Shown here: piece after piece, positions 1 to 8,341 of the stretch
Layout: each line of letters begins with the position of its first letter
Position numbering within the stretch: the first letter of the stretch is position 1
From: Bacillus_AD sp047238185
GTDB lineage: Bacteria; Bacillota; Bacilli; Bacillales; DSM-1321
DNA length: 64,000 bases
NCBI RefSeq assembly: GCF_047238185.1
Contig: NZ_JBDFMI010000001.1
Coordinates: 1,054,001 to 1,118,000, forward strand
Direction: 5' to 3'
Notes under the pieces: model-generated
The model's database searches: none
What the model was told of the DNA's origin: nothing
Seen by the model: the letters and a program-made list of their open reading frames with translations, nothing else
Translations under genes and position numbers: made by a program

Positions 1-112
1 CATGAAAGAAAATCCGGAAGTATACCATGATGCAGTCCGATTATTTGAAGTTCGATTGCGCCAATATGAATGGATGATGAGCGCAGTGGGTAAAATCGCA
101 TATACAGCCTGA
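1..112 (+). CDS. C-terminal fragment of an unrecognised protein
   Basis: An open frame runs in from the left edge and stops with TGA at 110-112. The visible tail is about 36 residues, charged then aromatic (…RQYEWMMSAVGKIAYTA). An in-frame ATG is present at position 2, but no ribosome binding site can be judged, so this is treated as the end of a longer gene. A strong terminator follows directly, which supports a real gene end. The family is not recognised. Confidence 0.5.
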   Translation, partial: MKENPEVYHDAVRLFEVRLRQYEWMMSAVGKIAYTA

Positions 113-127
113 AATAGCGCTGGAAGA

Positions 128-159
128 AAGGACTGGAGCTAAAGCTTCCAGTCCTTTTT
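128..159 (+). terminator. Rho-independent terminator
   Basis: A perfect stem (AAGGACTGGAGCT pairing with AGCTTCCAGTCCTT, short AA loop) is followed by a T run. It ends the transcript of the truncated gene at the left edge. Confidence 0.85.
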
Positions 160-263
160 GCAACAGTAAGCTATTTATTTTACTGGAAATTGTAAAATAA
201 CGGCGGGGTACATTCACTATTCGATTCGCATCGTATGCTTCCTATACGTACTTGTGAAAAAAC

Positions 264-636
264 CTATTTTCCAGGAAGTTTTCTGCTATTCTGCTTAAAA
301 TCCAAATCCATTAGAATAAGCGATATGCTTAGACTGATGACCGATAAAATCAATGAAATAAGAACATACATAAATTGGGCAATGAGAAAGTATGAAAGAA
401 TCATAACCAGCATGGCCCATAATCCTATGATATAATGCTTCTTCGCTTTTCCTGATAGAAATAAATTATTGCAACGAAATCAGGTTTGGCATTAAGATGA
501 TCAGTAAAGCGATAAGCCCGTCGAGCGAAAAAAAATCCCTGCTTGCAAAAAGGGAGACCAATGCGACTGGGAACGCTGCCATGTTCAAGGCAATCAGGGC
601 CATAGCCCAAATGATATATTGTATTGGCTTCGACAT
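264..636 (-). pseudogene. Small membrane protein gene, apparently frameshifted
   Basis: On the minus strand an ATG at 636 with a GAGGAG ribosome binding site about 7 bases upstream opens a 56-residue frame (466-636). It starts MSKPIQYIIWAMALIALNMA and holds two hydrophobic segments before stopping at TAA (466-468). In a second frame, open from 479 to the TAG at 264-266, the coding continues as NNLFLSGKAKKHYIIGLWAM, followed by two more hydrophobic segments and a basic tail. The second part has no start codon with a binding site at the right place; its first ATG is at 413. A single lost base near 466-471 would join the two into a protein of about 120 residues with four membrane segments. It could instead be two tiny genes. 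The family is not recognised. Confidence 0.5.
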
Positions 637-734
637 CAAGCATACTCCTCAATGGTTGTTATTAGTATCATACCGTAAAACGGAGAGGGAAAGATTGATT
701 TTGCTATTATAATATAGAAAGGGTAGGTGCCGAT

Positions 735-1283
735 ATGAGCGATGAACATATATTATTCGAGAGAGATGGACTAATGGTCAGACATTTGGAAAAAGAGGAT
801 ATTCCCTATATGGCTAAATGGCTTTCCGATCCTGAACTACTGGAGTTCTATGAAGGAAGAGACAATCCATTTAATGAAGAAAGAATTTTGAAAGTCTTTT
901 ATGAAGAAGTAAAAGGGCGAAAAGACAGCTGTCTTATTCTATACGATGGGTTACCTGTCGGTTATTTCCAGTGTTACCCAATAAATAGAGAAGAAAGAGC
1001 GGCATATGGATACAGTGGAAGCGATGGCATAATCTATGGGATGGATCAATTCATTGGAGAAGGAGATTACCGGGATCGCGGTATCGGCCAAATGCTTGTA
1101 AAGGCCGCCATCGACTTTTTGAAAGAAAAAAAGGGAGCGGTGAAAGTAGTGCTGGATCCACAAATCCGTAACCAAAGAGCTGTCGCCTGTTATTATAAAT
1201 GCGGGTTTCGGATCGTGAAAGAGCTTCACGGGCATGAATGGCACGAGGGGAAATATGAGGATTGCTATGTAATGGAAGTATAA
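735..1283 (+). CDS. GNAT N-acetyltransferase, AAC(6')-like
   Basis: This 182-residue acetyl-CoA-dependent acetyltransferase resembles the AAC(6')-Ib/AacA4 branch of the GNAT fold. The sequence shows the family's layout: an N-terminal LMVRHLEKEDIPYMAKWLSD block, the DQFIGEGDYRDRGIGQMLV acetyl-CoA motif A (R-x-x-G-I-G near residues 112-117), and the QIRNQRAVACYYKCGF motif B near residues 141-157. The start is the ATG after an AGGTG ribosome binding site. It is a single-gene unit between the broken small gene and a bidirectional terminator. Family members can acetylate aminoglycosides, but many chromosomal relatives have other or unknown substrates, so resistance should not be assumed. Confidence 0.8.
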   Translation: MSDEHILFERDGLMVRHLEKEDIPYMAKWLSDPELLEFYEGRDNPFNEERILKVFYEEVKGRKDSCLILYDGLPVGYFQCYPINREERAAYGYSGSDGIIYGMDQFIGEGDYRDRGIGQMLVKAAIDFLKEKKGAVKVVLDPQIRNQRAVACYYKCGFRIVKELHGHEWHEGKYEDCYVMEV

Positions 1284-1287
1284 TAGG

Positions 1288-1315
1288 AAGAGAGCGATGT
1301 CATCGCTCTCTTTTT
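1288..1315. terminator. Bidirectional terminator
   Basis: The GAGAGCGATG/CATCGCTCTC hairpin is flanked by A-rich and T-rich sides and lies between the convergent acetyltransferase and LysR genes. It can serve both. Confidence 0.85.
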
Positions 1316-2192
1316 ATAGTCTATACTGTTCGATAAACGTCATAAAATCTGTCTGGATCCGATGCTTATGCTTCATATGCGCATAAAAATGTGCCTGTGG
1401 CAAATGAATGGCAGTATCAGGTACCTCTAACAACCTGCCTTCTAGCAACTCGCGGCGGACGGTCGAAATGGGCAAAAAGGAGACCCCTAGCCCTTCAGCA
1501 ATAAAGCGTTTTGTAATATGTATCTGGGAAACCGTCATAAAACGGACACCGGGATAGCGGCTTTTCACATTCCGTTTGATAATCTCCCAATAAACGGGAT
1601 GGTTGTCCGTAATTAAAATGGAGTTCATCAAAATTTCTTCTTCATCCAAAGGAGGGGCACTTTCTTCATCGAAGCCGTCATGGGGGATAATTAGCCTAAT
1701 ATCGCTGCTGAACAATAATTCGCTATAGAGGCCGGCATGGCCGCTATGTATACAAGATAGCCCCATATCTATTCTGTCATTGAGGACGGCGTCTTCCATT
1801 TCCTTCGATTCCAGTACCTGAACAGATACCTCGATATAAGGGTGCGTTGCCATAAACTGTTTTAAAACAAATGGCAGTATGGTATCGGCAAAGACAGGCG
1901 ATATGGCCAGAGAAAAGGCTGATGTATAGCCCTGGCTGAAAGAATGCAAATCGGTCAATCCTTGCCGATACACATCCAATAATTGCTCAGCATGCGTTAT
2001 ATATCGTTTTCCTTCTTCCGTTAAAGTAACTTTTCTTCCCTCTCTTTTGAACAGGGGGGTGCCTAGTTCTTTCTCCAGGTTATGAATGTGGACAGTAACG
2101 GAAGGTTGAGAGATAAATAATAATTCAGCCGTCTTTCGGAAATTTCCGCATTTGGCGGCTGTTAAAAAGGTATGAAGCCAACTAAACTCCAT
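1314..2192 (-). CDS. citR: LysR-family regulator of citrate synthase, CitR
   Basis: This 292-residue LysR regulator has an N-terminal winged helix-turn-helix (residues 1-60, with AAKCGNFRKTAELLFISQPS as the recognition region) and a periplasmic-binding-protein-like effector domain (about 90-290). The start MEFSWLHTFLTAAK, the total length and the stretch HITKRFIAEGLGVSFLPIST match B. subtilis CitR as I recall it. The presence of citA nearby on the opposite strand fits. In B. subtilis CitR represses citA. Here the two are separated by an extra gene at 2338-2865, so the classic shared divergent promoter is not kept. Confidence 0.85.
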   Translation of the reverse strand: MEFSWLHTFLTAAKCGNFRKTAELLFISQPSVTVHIHNLEKELGTPLFKREGRKVTLTEEGKRYITHAEQLLDVYRQGLTDLHSFSQGYTSAFSLAISPVFADTILPFVLKQFMATHPYIEVSVQVLESKEMEDAVLNDRIDMGLSCIHSGHAGLYSELLFSSDIRLIIPHDGFDEESAPPLDEEEILMNSILITDNHPVYWEIIKRNVKSRYPGVRFMTVSQIHITKRFIAEGLGVSFLPISTVRRELLEGRLLEVPDTAIHLPQAHFYAHMKHKHRIQTDFMTFIEQYRL

Positions 2193-2337
2193 TTATGTTC
2201 CCTCCAATAGAACCTACTCATAATGGCAATCCGACATAATAGAATAGTATATTTATAATTGACCGAATTGTCCATTATTTAATCAAAGGAAATGATGTTT
2301 GGCTTTCCTGAACAAAATTGGATTTTTAAGGATTTTG

Positions 2338-2865
2338 TCAAAAAGAACTGTTTTCTTCAATAACTCTTTGAACGTTCATTTTTAATGGCGGAAAAGTAAT
2401 GCGGTCACCGTTTTTTGTCTGGAATTCCATTTGGAAAAAAAGATGATCATGCATATTTTTCCTATCTTTTGCCCAGAGCAGTTTTTTTCCTGCGATGGTA
2501 GGGTTTGTTCCGTTCAACATGGATGCAAGTTGTTTTTTATTGGAACTGTCCACCTCATTCAACATATGGCTTTCGTTCCAAAAGCTGTTATTCTTTTTAT
2601 TTGGAAATGAGATATAAAGCTTAGTATTTGCCCTTTCCAGTTCTTTTACTGCTTCCCCTTTGTATTGGAAATTCCCTCCGTAGATGATTTGCTTATAAGG
2701 TGTAATGGCAATGATGCCATCTTGCACGGACATTAGGCTATTGCTGCCACTGAATGAATAGATTTGCAGCCCATCATCCAATTTGATTTGGTGGAATGTA
2801 ATGTAAAGGATTAAAAATAGGTTGCCAATGGCTAAAAGGCTAACGATTATATACCACTTTTTCAT
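2338..2865 (-). CDS. Membrane-anchored protein of unknown function
   Basis: This is a 175-residue protein with one N-terminal hydrophobic segment (MKKWYIIVSLLAIGNLFLIL) and an extracytoplasmic remainder without cysteines. The ATG is preceded by a strong AAAGGAGGGATC binding site. No lipobox is present, so it is a signal-anchor or secreted protein. It lies upstream of citR on the same strand, 145 bases away, and head to head with citA. No family is recognised. Confidence 0.75.
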   Translation of the reverse strand: MKKWYIIVSLLAIGNLFLILYITFHQIKLDDGLQIYSFSGSNSLMSVQDGIIAITPYKQIIYGGNFQYKGEAVKELERANTKLYISFPNKKNNSFWNESHMLNEVDSSNKKQLASMLNGTNPTIAGKKLLWAKDRKNMHDHLFFQMEFQTKNGDRITFPPLKMNVQRVIEENSSF

Positions 2866-2996
2866 GAGATCCCTCCTTTACGATCAGGGCATTCAGGTTT
2901 GTACATTCTGAATGCCCGTATATCATTATAGTAGAAGAAAATGAATTATATGTAAATAAATGGAGGCAATGATCATATCCCTTTTTAAAAGTTTAT

Positions 2997-3018
2997 ATTA
3001 ATTGATTAATATTATTAA
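2997..3018. promoter_or_regulatory. Palindromic AT-rich operator region upstream of citA
   Basis: Two overlapping perfect palindromes, ATTAATTGATTAAT (2997-3010) and TTAATATTATTAA (3006-3018), lie about 80-100 bases before citA. They fit the T-N11-A style of LysR operators. Binding by the neighbouring CitR is inferred from the citR-citA pairing, not shown. Confidence 0.4.
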
Positions 3019-3099
3019 ATGATTAGTTGAAATATATTTAATTTTATTAATTTTAAATATTTTGTAAACTGAACAATAAGAAGAAAAGGGGTGTTGAAC

Positions 3100-4188
3100 A
3101 TGTTTCATCGCGGTTTGAAAGGGATTGTAGCTGCTGAAACGGCCATAAGCTTTATCGATGGAAAAAAAGGGGAACTGATTTATAGGGGATATGACATGCT
3201 TACATTGGCTGAGGGTAAGTCGTTTGAAGAAGTAGCTTACTTATTATGGACTTCCCATTTTCCCAACAATCATGAGCTGGCATGGCTAAAAAAAGAATTA
3301 ATCAATAGTAGGAATCTGCCGGATTATATGGTGAATATGCTTAAAGAGCTTCCAATGGATATGGATGAAATGAGTGTTCTTCGAACTGTCATATCAGCTT
3401 CCGGAACCAGTTGGTACGCTTGGAAGCCGAACATTGAGCAAGCGGTCAAGCTAACGGCAATGATACCGGCCATTATTGCTTTCCGCAGCCGTATCTTGGA
3501 TGGGGTAGAACCTGTTTTGCCAAATGAAGAGTTTGGCCATGTAGAAAACTATTTATTCATGCTTACGGGAAAGGCACCTGATGCCGTACAGGTCAGAGCG
3601 TTGGAAATGTATATGATCCTTACAATGGAGCATGGGATGAATGCTTCAACATTTGCAGCAAGGGTGACGGCTTCCACCGAATCAGATTTGGTGTCGGCCA
3701 TCACATCAGCAATTGGCACCATGAAGGGGCCGTTGCATGGAGGGGCGCCATCCGGAGTCATTGATTTATTGAATGAGATATATGAAAGTGGATCTGCAGA
3801 AGCTATTATTTCCGGGAAGCTGGAAAGAGGGGAACGGATCATGGGATTCGGCCACCGTGTTTATAAAACGGTTGACCCAAGGGCCAGAGCCTTAAAGCGG
3901 GTACTTACCTCTTACAGCGGTGAGGATGAATGGCTGGATCTTGCAATGGAAACTGAAGAAAAGGCCATAGAGATACTGAAAGAAGCTAAGCCGGGCAGAG
4001 AATTATATACAAATGTCGAATTTTATGCGGCAGCCATAATGAAAACACTCTCCATGAAAAGCACCTTATTTACACCTACCTTTTCTGCTGCTCGAATTGT
4101 CGGATGGACTGCACACGTATTGGAGCAGTCAGAAGATAATGCCCTCTTCCGGCCGGAAGCAACTTATGTCGGAAAAAAGGTTAAATAA
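3100..4188 (+). CDS. citA: Citrate synthase (type I-like, CitA)
   Basis: The enzyme condenses oxaloacetate and acetyl-CoA to citrate at the TCA entry. The active-site histidines are visible in EHGMNAS (about H178), GPLHGGAP (about H213) and GFGHRVYK (about H252). The start MFHRGLKGIVAAETAISFID aligns with B. subtilis CitA (MVHYGLKGI…), so I use the ATG at 3100 rather than the in-frame GTG at 3091, which overlaps the AAAAGGGGTG binding site. The length of 362 residues is normal. CitA in B. subtilis is the minor citrate synthase. The main CitZ would be expected elsewhere. Confidence 0.92.
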   Translation: MFHRGLKGIVAAETAISFIDGKKGELIYRGYDMLTLAEGKSFEEVAYLLWTSHFPNNHELAWLKKELINSRNLPDYMVNMLKELPMDMDEMSVLRTVISASGTSWYAWKPNIEQAVKLTAMIPAIIAFRSRILDGVEPVLPNEEFGHVENYLFMLTGKAPDAVQVRALEMYMILTMEHGMNASTFAARVTASTESDLVSAITSAIGTMKGPLHGGAPSGVIDLLNEIYESGSAEAIISGKLERGERIMGFGHRVYKTVDPRARALKRVLTSYSGEDEWLDLAMETEEKAIEILKEAKPGRELYTNVEFYAAAIMKTLSMKSTLFTPTFSAARIVGWTAHVLEQSEDNALFRPEATYVGKKVK

Positions 4189-4452
4189 ACCTCTGCTTGT
4201 CATAAAAGGTAGGTGTCCTACGATTAAGAGCATATATACTGCTCACACAAAAATTATTGAAATAACAGGGCGAATACATTTACTTCCTAATAAAAGTATT
4301 ACTCGCATTGATAGTACATTTTTAGACGGGGGCCCATCGTACGTTCAGCACAAAGGGAGCTACCTGAAGTTGTTTCCTGCCGCTAGAATCAGTAGGCCTG
4401 CATATACACAGCTTCAAGTTCTTGAAACGCTCGGCCAAACCTATTTTTTGGA

Positions 4453-4487
4453 AAACCCCACAGTTAAACTTCACAACTGTGGGGTTT
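4453..4487. terminator. Bidirectional terminator between citA and the GH8 gene
   Basis: A perfect 13-bp stem (AAACCCCACAGTT with AACTGTGGGGTTT) lies between convergent genes. The 264 bases between citA and this hairpin contain no gene I can support. Confidence 0.9.
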
Positions 4488-4507
4488 GTATTGGCTTAGC
4501 AAGTAGA

Positions 4508-5851
4508 TCAATTTGGACTCCACCAATTACCGGAGACAATAATCATACATAATATACGTATACTGTTATCGAAATAGGCATTTTCAGAAGTCGGCGATTG
4601 GACAGTATAATCCCATAAAGCATTCAGCCACGATTGATTTCCGGATTGGAGCATCGCACTTACTGCAAATGGGGCGGTGAATGCAATGCTGTTATAGTTT
4701 TCCAGTGGTTGCCCATTTAGCTCATAGCCGGCCATGATTTTGCTTGGATTGTTGCTGGCTTTCTGTTTGATCCATGTATTGAGTTTATTTAATTGATTAT
4801 TGGCGGAAGTATTTCCATTTATAATAAAATCCATCGAGATTCTCCAAGGTACTCTTGAGGAGTTCCAGCTATATTTGCCGTCGTTTTCTGATTCAAGGTA
4901 ATAAGGGGCTGCAGGCTGGTATTTTCCATTCTTTTTGATATTGAAATCTGGCAATAAACCAGTATTCGGACTGTAGGCCTGGTATACGGAGTTGATGATA
5001 TTGGATGTTTTATCTTTGACTTTTTGCCAATTGGAATCTCCTGATACATTTCGGAACACATTTAAATGTTCAAGCATGAAGTCAGATGAACGAGTTCCTG
5101 TTCCATATTTAGTATCAGTGTCGCTTGCCCAATCACCCAGCTTCAATATCCATTCAGAGTGGTGCACTTCTTTTGACATAATGGCTTTCATCACTTTTTT
5201 AGCTTCATTCAAATAATGGATGCCAGTACTGCTGCCCCATTGTTTATCCGCCAGGAGTAAGGCATAGGCAATATCCATGTCACCGTCTGTTGCCGCATCA
5301 TCTCCTCCGTCAGGATTGGTAATGATATTTCCGGAAGAGTTCTTTACTTGCTGCCAAGCCATCAAAGACGGATCGATAGAGCTGGGATGATCTTTATAGA
5401 AGCGATATAATCCATCAAAATAGGTCTTTGCATCTGAATCATAGCCAGCCATTAATGCTGTTGTTAGCATACCGTAGCCATGCCCTTCAGAACTGGAAAC
5501 GGCGTTGGCTGGTTCTGAATAATTTTCGAGGTTGTAATATACATAGTAACGGTCAGGCTTATTAGGGTCTTTTTTTAAATAGCGGTTTTTCCATTCTCCA
5601 TATAAACGTTTCACTTCTTGATCCATTTTGGATTGGGTCACATGGTTTGGTTTAATTGTACCTGCAAAGTATTTGGTATGCTGAGGGAAAGGCTTATTGG
5701 CGGCAGTAGCCTGTGGAGAAATGGTTTCATTTGTTCCTTCTGCGTTGCTAGTTGTGATTTGCATTGCTTCACTGCTTTCAAAAGGAATTAAACTGACTAA
5801 AAGCAGTGAAAACAGTAAGGATAATACAGTCTTTCTTTTCTTCATCGACAT
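4508..5851 (-). CDS. Secreted glycoside hydrolase family 8 (endoglucanase/chitosanase type)
   Basis: This 447-residue secreted enzyme has an N-terminal signal peptide (MSMKKRKTVLSLLFSLLLVS) and a GH8 catalytic domain from about residue 60. The proton-donor motif SEGHGYGM and the DGDMDIAYALLLAD stretch are the hallmarks of GH8. Bacillus GH8 members of about 450 residues are chitosanases, licheninases or both, so the substrate is a beta-1,4-linked glucan or chitosan. I start at the ATG at 5851, which sits 7 bases after GGAG, rather than at the in-frame ATG at 5869. In B. subtilis a GH8 protein (YdaJ) belongs to a c-di-GMP exopolysaccharide operon. Here it stands alone, 23 kb from the PilZ synthase. 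Confidence 0.88.
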   Translation of the reverse strand: MSMKKRKTVLSLLFSLLLVSLIPFESSEAMQITTSNAEGTNETISPQATAANKPFPQHTKYFAGTIKPNHVTQSKMDQEVKRLYGEWKNRYLKKDPNKPDRYYVYYNLENYSEPANAVSSSEGHGYGMLTTALMAGYDSDAKTYFDGLYRFYKDHPSSIDPSLMAWQQVKNSSGNIITNPDGGDDAATDGDMDIAYALLLADKQWGSSTGIHYLNEAKKVMKAIMSKEVHHSEWILKLGDWASDTDTKYGTGTRSSDFMLEHLNVFRNVSGDSNWQKVKDKTSNIINSVYQAYSPNTGLLPDFNIKKNGKYQPAAPYYLESENDGKYSWNSSRVPWRISMDFIINGNTSANNQLNKLNTWIKQKASNNPSKIMAGYELNGQPLENYNSIAFTAPFAVSAMLQSGNQSWLNALWDYTVQSPTSENAYFDNSIRILCMIIVSGNWWSPN

Positions 5852-6003
5852 TTCATCACTCCGATTCATTTGATAGCAATCATGTAAGGATGTTTGTGCA
5901 CAAACAAAAAGAACAGCCTAATTCAAAAGGAGTCCTTAATAAAATACATGTAAGCGAAGTCTGTTTTATGACAATAATTATCAATTATTGTTGTGCTTGC
6001 CAT

Positions 6004-6165
6004 TCAAATAAAAAAAGGCTCCTGATCGCTGAAGTGTTTGCTTCGCTTGCGATTGTAGGAGCCTTTTCCTTTTCGGTTTTTTACGATTCTGGTTGAAGCA
6101 TCGAATGACCATGTCCTTCTGCTGTTTGTCATTTCTCCAATTGTTTTTGCTTTTTTCTTTTTCAT
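6004..6165 (-). CDS. Small basic protein, 53 residues
   Basis: This short minus-strand frame starts MKKKKAKTIGEMTNSRRTW and goes on …TRIVKNRKGKGSYNRKRSK. An AAGGTAGG binding site lies about 9 bases before the ATG. The Lys/Arg-rich layout with W, T-R-[IV]-V and Y-[NS]-R-K resembles a small conserved Bacillales protein (about 45-55 residues) that I recall without a name. Its 3' end coincides with a strong hairpin and T run at 6013-6068. The last residues and the stop lie within or beyond the terminator, which is odd (see findings). Function unknown. Confidence 0.55.
   Translation of the reverse strand: MKKKKAKTIGEMTNSRRTWSFDASTRIVKNRKGKGSYNRKRSKHFSDQEPFFI
6013..6068 (-). terminator. Terminator overlapping the end of the small basic gene
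   Basis: On the minus strand, AAAAGGCTCCT…AGGAGCC is followed by TTTTTTT. The 7-9 bp outer stem also has inner complementarity (ATCGC/GCGAT). It is oriented for transcripts from the minus strand and overlaps the coding end of 6004-6165. Confidence 0.7.
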
Positions 6166-6343
6166 CGGTGATTACCTACCTTCATAAAAGTTTTACACAT
6201 ATAGTATACGTGAAAGTAGAACAAATCCATACAGCTATTTTATTTTTATTTACTTAATTTTACAAATTTTGTGTTAGTATGGAGAATATACCGTATCAGA
6301 GGAGTTTAGATATATAAATACATATAAAAAGGTGGAAAATGAT

Positions 6344-6466
6344 ATGGAACGGATCGATTATTCACCGATTGACCTCATTATTCAAAAAAGGCTCCATTAT
6401 TTAAAATTCATCCTTTTGTTTATCTTTTTCCTTTTATTTATCGGACTATGCTTAGCTTTTATGTAA
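6344..6466 (+). CDS. Small membrane protein, 40 residues
   Basis: An ATG after an AAGGTGG ribosome binding site opens a 40-residue frame: about 20 polar residues (MERIDYSPIDLIIQKRLHYL) and one membrane helix. The stop is 25 bases before the SEDS gene at 6491, so the two are probably cotranscribed and this may be an accessory peptide of that enzyme. No family is recognised. The binding site, hydrophobic pattern and spacing support a real gene. Confidence 0.6.
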   Translation: MERIDYSPIDLIIQKRLHYLKFILLFIFFLLFIGLCLAFM

Positions 6467-6490
6467 ATACGAAGTCAAATGGTGATGTGA

Positions 6491-7636
6491 ATGAAGCAAT
6501 TGAAAAGTAATTTTGATTCCTATTTATTGTTTTTTATCCTGTTAATTATGATCTTTAGCTGTTTTAGTCTATACAGCGCACAAAAATATTCGCAATTCCC
6601 AATACCGTATATGGAAAAGCAGCTTCAATGGTTTGCGATTGGTTTTATGATTATGGCGATCATTTTTTATTTCGATATGAAAGCTATCCAGAACCTTTCC
6701 CCCTACCTTTATGCATTTGGCATCGTTTTGTTGCTGTTCGTGTTATTTGGACCTGCCAAGCTGACACCGGAAATCAATGGGGCAAAATCATGGATTTCCT
6801 TGCCGGGCATCTCCATTCAGCCTTCTGAATTCATGAAGATATTCCTAATTCTAATGCTGTCCAATAGTGTATATAAACATCGGAAGAAATATGACATTGG
6901 AGACGTCAAAAAAGATGTGCTGTTAATATGGAAAATAGGGTTGATCTCCTTTTTACCGTTGATACTGACATTACTGCAAAATGATTTTGGCACCACTTTG
7001 GTTATGTTTGTAATTGTCATGGCAATCCTGTTTGTCTCGGGTATCCACAAGATGCTCATATGGGGTGTAATCGGATTCCTTTTGCTAGTCATTGCTGGTT
7101 TAGTGGTGACATATATCATCAATCCGGTATTATTGCTCCACCTTTTGGATGATTATCAGTTAAACAGGATCTATTCTTGGCTGGATCCCTTCCAATTCAG
7201 CCAAGGAATCGGATATCAGCTGTCGCAGTCCATAATGGCGATTGGATCCGGTTTATCATCTGGAAAGGGATTCAATCAAACGAGTGTGTTTATCCCGGAA
7301 GCCCATACGGATTTTATTTTTGCGATTGTCGGGGAAGAATATGGGTTTATCGGGGGAACGGTTCTCATCCTAGTGTATTTCCTGATCATTTATCGTATCG
7401 TCAGAATCGGGATGATGTCCACATCCTTTGAGTCCTATATTTGTGCAGGTATTTCTGCATATATTACCTTCCACATTTTCCAAAACATCGGGATGGTAAG
7501 CGGACTTTTGCCTATTACGGGAATTCCGCTTCCTCTCATGAGCTATGGAGGAAGTTCAGTCATGAGTACGATGCTTGGCCTTAGTATCGTGTTGAATATT
7601 TCGCTGAAAAGGAAAAAATATATGTTCTCTGATTAA
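6491..7636 (+). CDS. SEDS-family peptidoglycan glycosyltransferase (RodA/FtsW/SpoVE-like)
   Basis: This 381-residue polytopic membrane protein (about 10 helices) polymerises lipid II into glycan strands. Family signatures visible are NGAKSWISLPGISIQPSEFM (about residues 96-115), LLQNDFGTTLV, EAHTDFIFAIVGEEYGFIGG (about 272-291) and the C-terminal PLMSYGGSS. These are diagnostic of SEDS proteins. I cannot separate RodA from FtsW or SpoVE by eye; the gene stands outside any mur/dcw or mre cluster, so it is probably an additional copy. No penicillin-binding-protein partner is adjacent. It may be cotranscribed with the 40-residue peptide upstream. Confidence 0.88.
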   Translation: MKQLKSNFDSYLLFFILLIMIFSCFSLYSAQKYSQFPIPYMEKQLQWFAIGFMIMAIIFYFDMKAIQNLSPYLYAFGIVLLLFVLFGPAKLTPEINGAKSWISLPGISIQPSEFMKIFLILMLSNSVYKHRKKYDIGDVKKDVLLIWKIGLISFLPLILTLLQNDFGTTLVMFVIVMAILFVSGIHKMLIWGVIGFLLLVIAGLVVTYIINPVLLLHLLDDYQLNRIYSWLDPFQFSQGIGYQLSQSIMAIGSGLSSGKGFNQTSVFIPEAHTDFIFAIVGEEYGFIGGTVLILVYFLIIYRIVRIGMMSTSFESYICAGISAYITFHIFQNIGMVSGLLPITGIPLPLMSYGGSSVMSTMLGLSIVLNISLKRKKYMFSD

Positions 7637-7640
7637 AGTA

Positions 7641-7668
7641 AGAGCATCGGAATCGATGTTCTTTTTTT
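7641..7668 (+). terminator. Terminator after the SEDS gene
   Basis: An AGAGCATCG/CGATGTTCT hairpin with a GAAT loop is followed by seven T residues. Confidence 0.8.
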
Positions 7669-7678
7669 ATGTGTGCCT

Positions 7679-8170
7679 TCAATGTACCTCTACGACAAAC
7701 GTATAGGAGACTTCACCATTGGCCCATTTGGCGATGGCCTCATAAATATAATGTCCTTTATCCAGTGGAACGGTTATTTGGTGATAATCCTCCAATAGTA
7801 AATGATTTTGCGTAGAATTCCATAAATACACCTCGATTTCAGGGTCTTGTTCAATCGTAATCTCCAATGTATGGCCAGGCTCCATTAAAATTGGTGTGCT
7901 GGTTTTTGCTAGTTGGATCGGTGAGGCAGCATCGGTTGTTATGGTTTTATTTTGTGTAGTCCATGTATAATTTCCTCTTGCCATTTCATACTGATTGTTG
8001 CCTGCAGTAACAATCGCTGATATAGAGGGAGGAATATCGTTTTGATGAAAAATAAAATGGGGCAAGGATGATGGAGTTTTTTCATAATTATTCTTCATTT
8101 TTTCATGGGAACAGCCCGACAACAAACAGAATAAAAGCATAATGGCAAATGACTTCATAAGTCCTTTCAA
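7679..8170 (-). CDS. Lipoprotein of unknown function
   Basis: This is a 163-residue precursor with a type II signal peptide ending in the lipobox LLSGC (about Cys 20), then a Lys/Asn-rich linker and a beta-rich domain. The start is the TTG at 8170, seven bases after AAAGGAGG; the in-frame GTG at 8176 lies too close to the binding site. The mature protein should be anchored on the outer face of the membrane. No family is recognised. It is convergent with the SEDS gene and divergent from spoVAA. Confidence 0.75.
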   Translation of the reverse strand: MKGLMKSFAIMLLFCLLSGCSHEKMKNNYEKTPSSLPHFIFHQNDIPPSISAIVTAGNNQYEMARGNYTWTTQNKTITTDAASPIQLAKTSTPILMEPGHTLEITIEQDPEIEVYLWNSTQNHLLLEDYHQITVPLDKGHYIYEAIAKWANGEVSYTFVVEVH

Positions 8171-8277
8171 AGGCACTCCTCCTTTATGGGATTTGACGTG
8201 AAAGACGTTGAAGAAGTTTCAAAATGCCGAAGTGAAGAAGAATTTGGTTGGTAAATGATGGTGTTGGCCTAATCCCG

Positions 8278-8306
8278 GTATGTACTTGAAATCCATAAAC
8301 ATACTA
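8278..8306 (+). promoter_or_regulatory. Sigma-G promoter of the spoVA operon
   Basis: GTATG (8278-8282), 17 bases, CATACTA (8300-8306) matches the forespore sigma-G consensus (GHATR/CATNHTA) exactly. It lies 36 bases before the spoVAA start, agreeing with known forespore expression of spoVA. Confidence 0.8.
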
Positions 8307-8341
8307 GAAAGAGAGGGTTATTTTAGGAACGGGGTGATGAG

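Noticed and set aside
735..1283. Acquired aminoglycoside resistance gene
   Set aside because: Only family-level similarity to AAC(6') is visible, with no mobile element nearby. Chromosomal GNAT proteins of this type often have other substrates.
4097..4552. Plus-strand frame of 151 codons after citA
   Set aside because: It begins inside citA, lacks a binding site, runs through the bidirectional terminator into the GH8 gene and has no recognisable domain.
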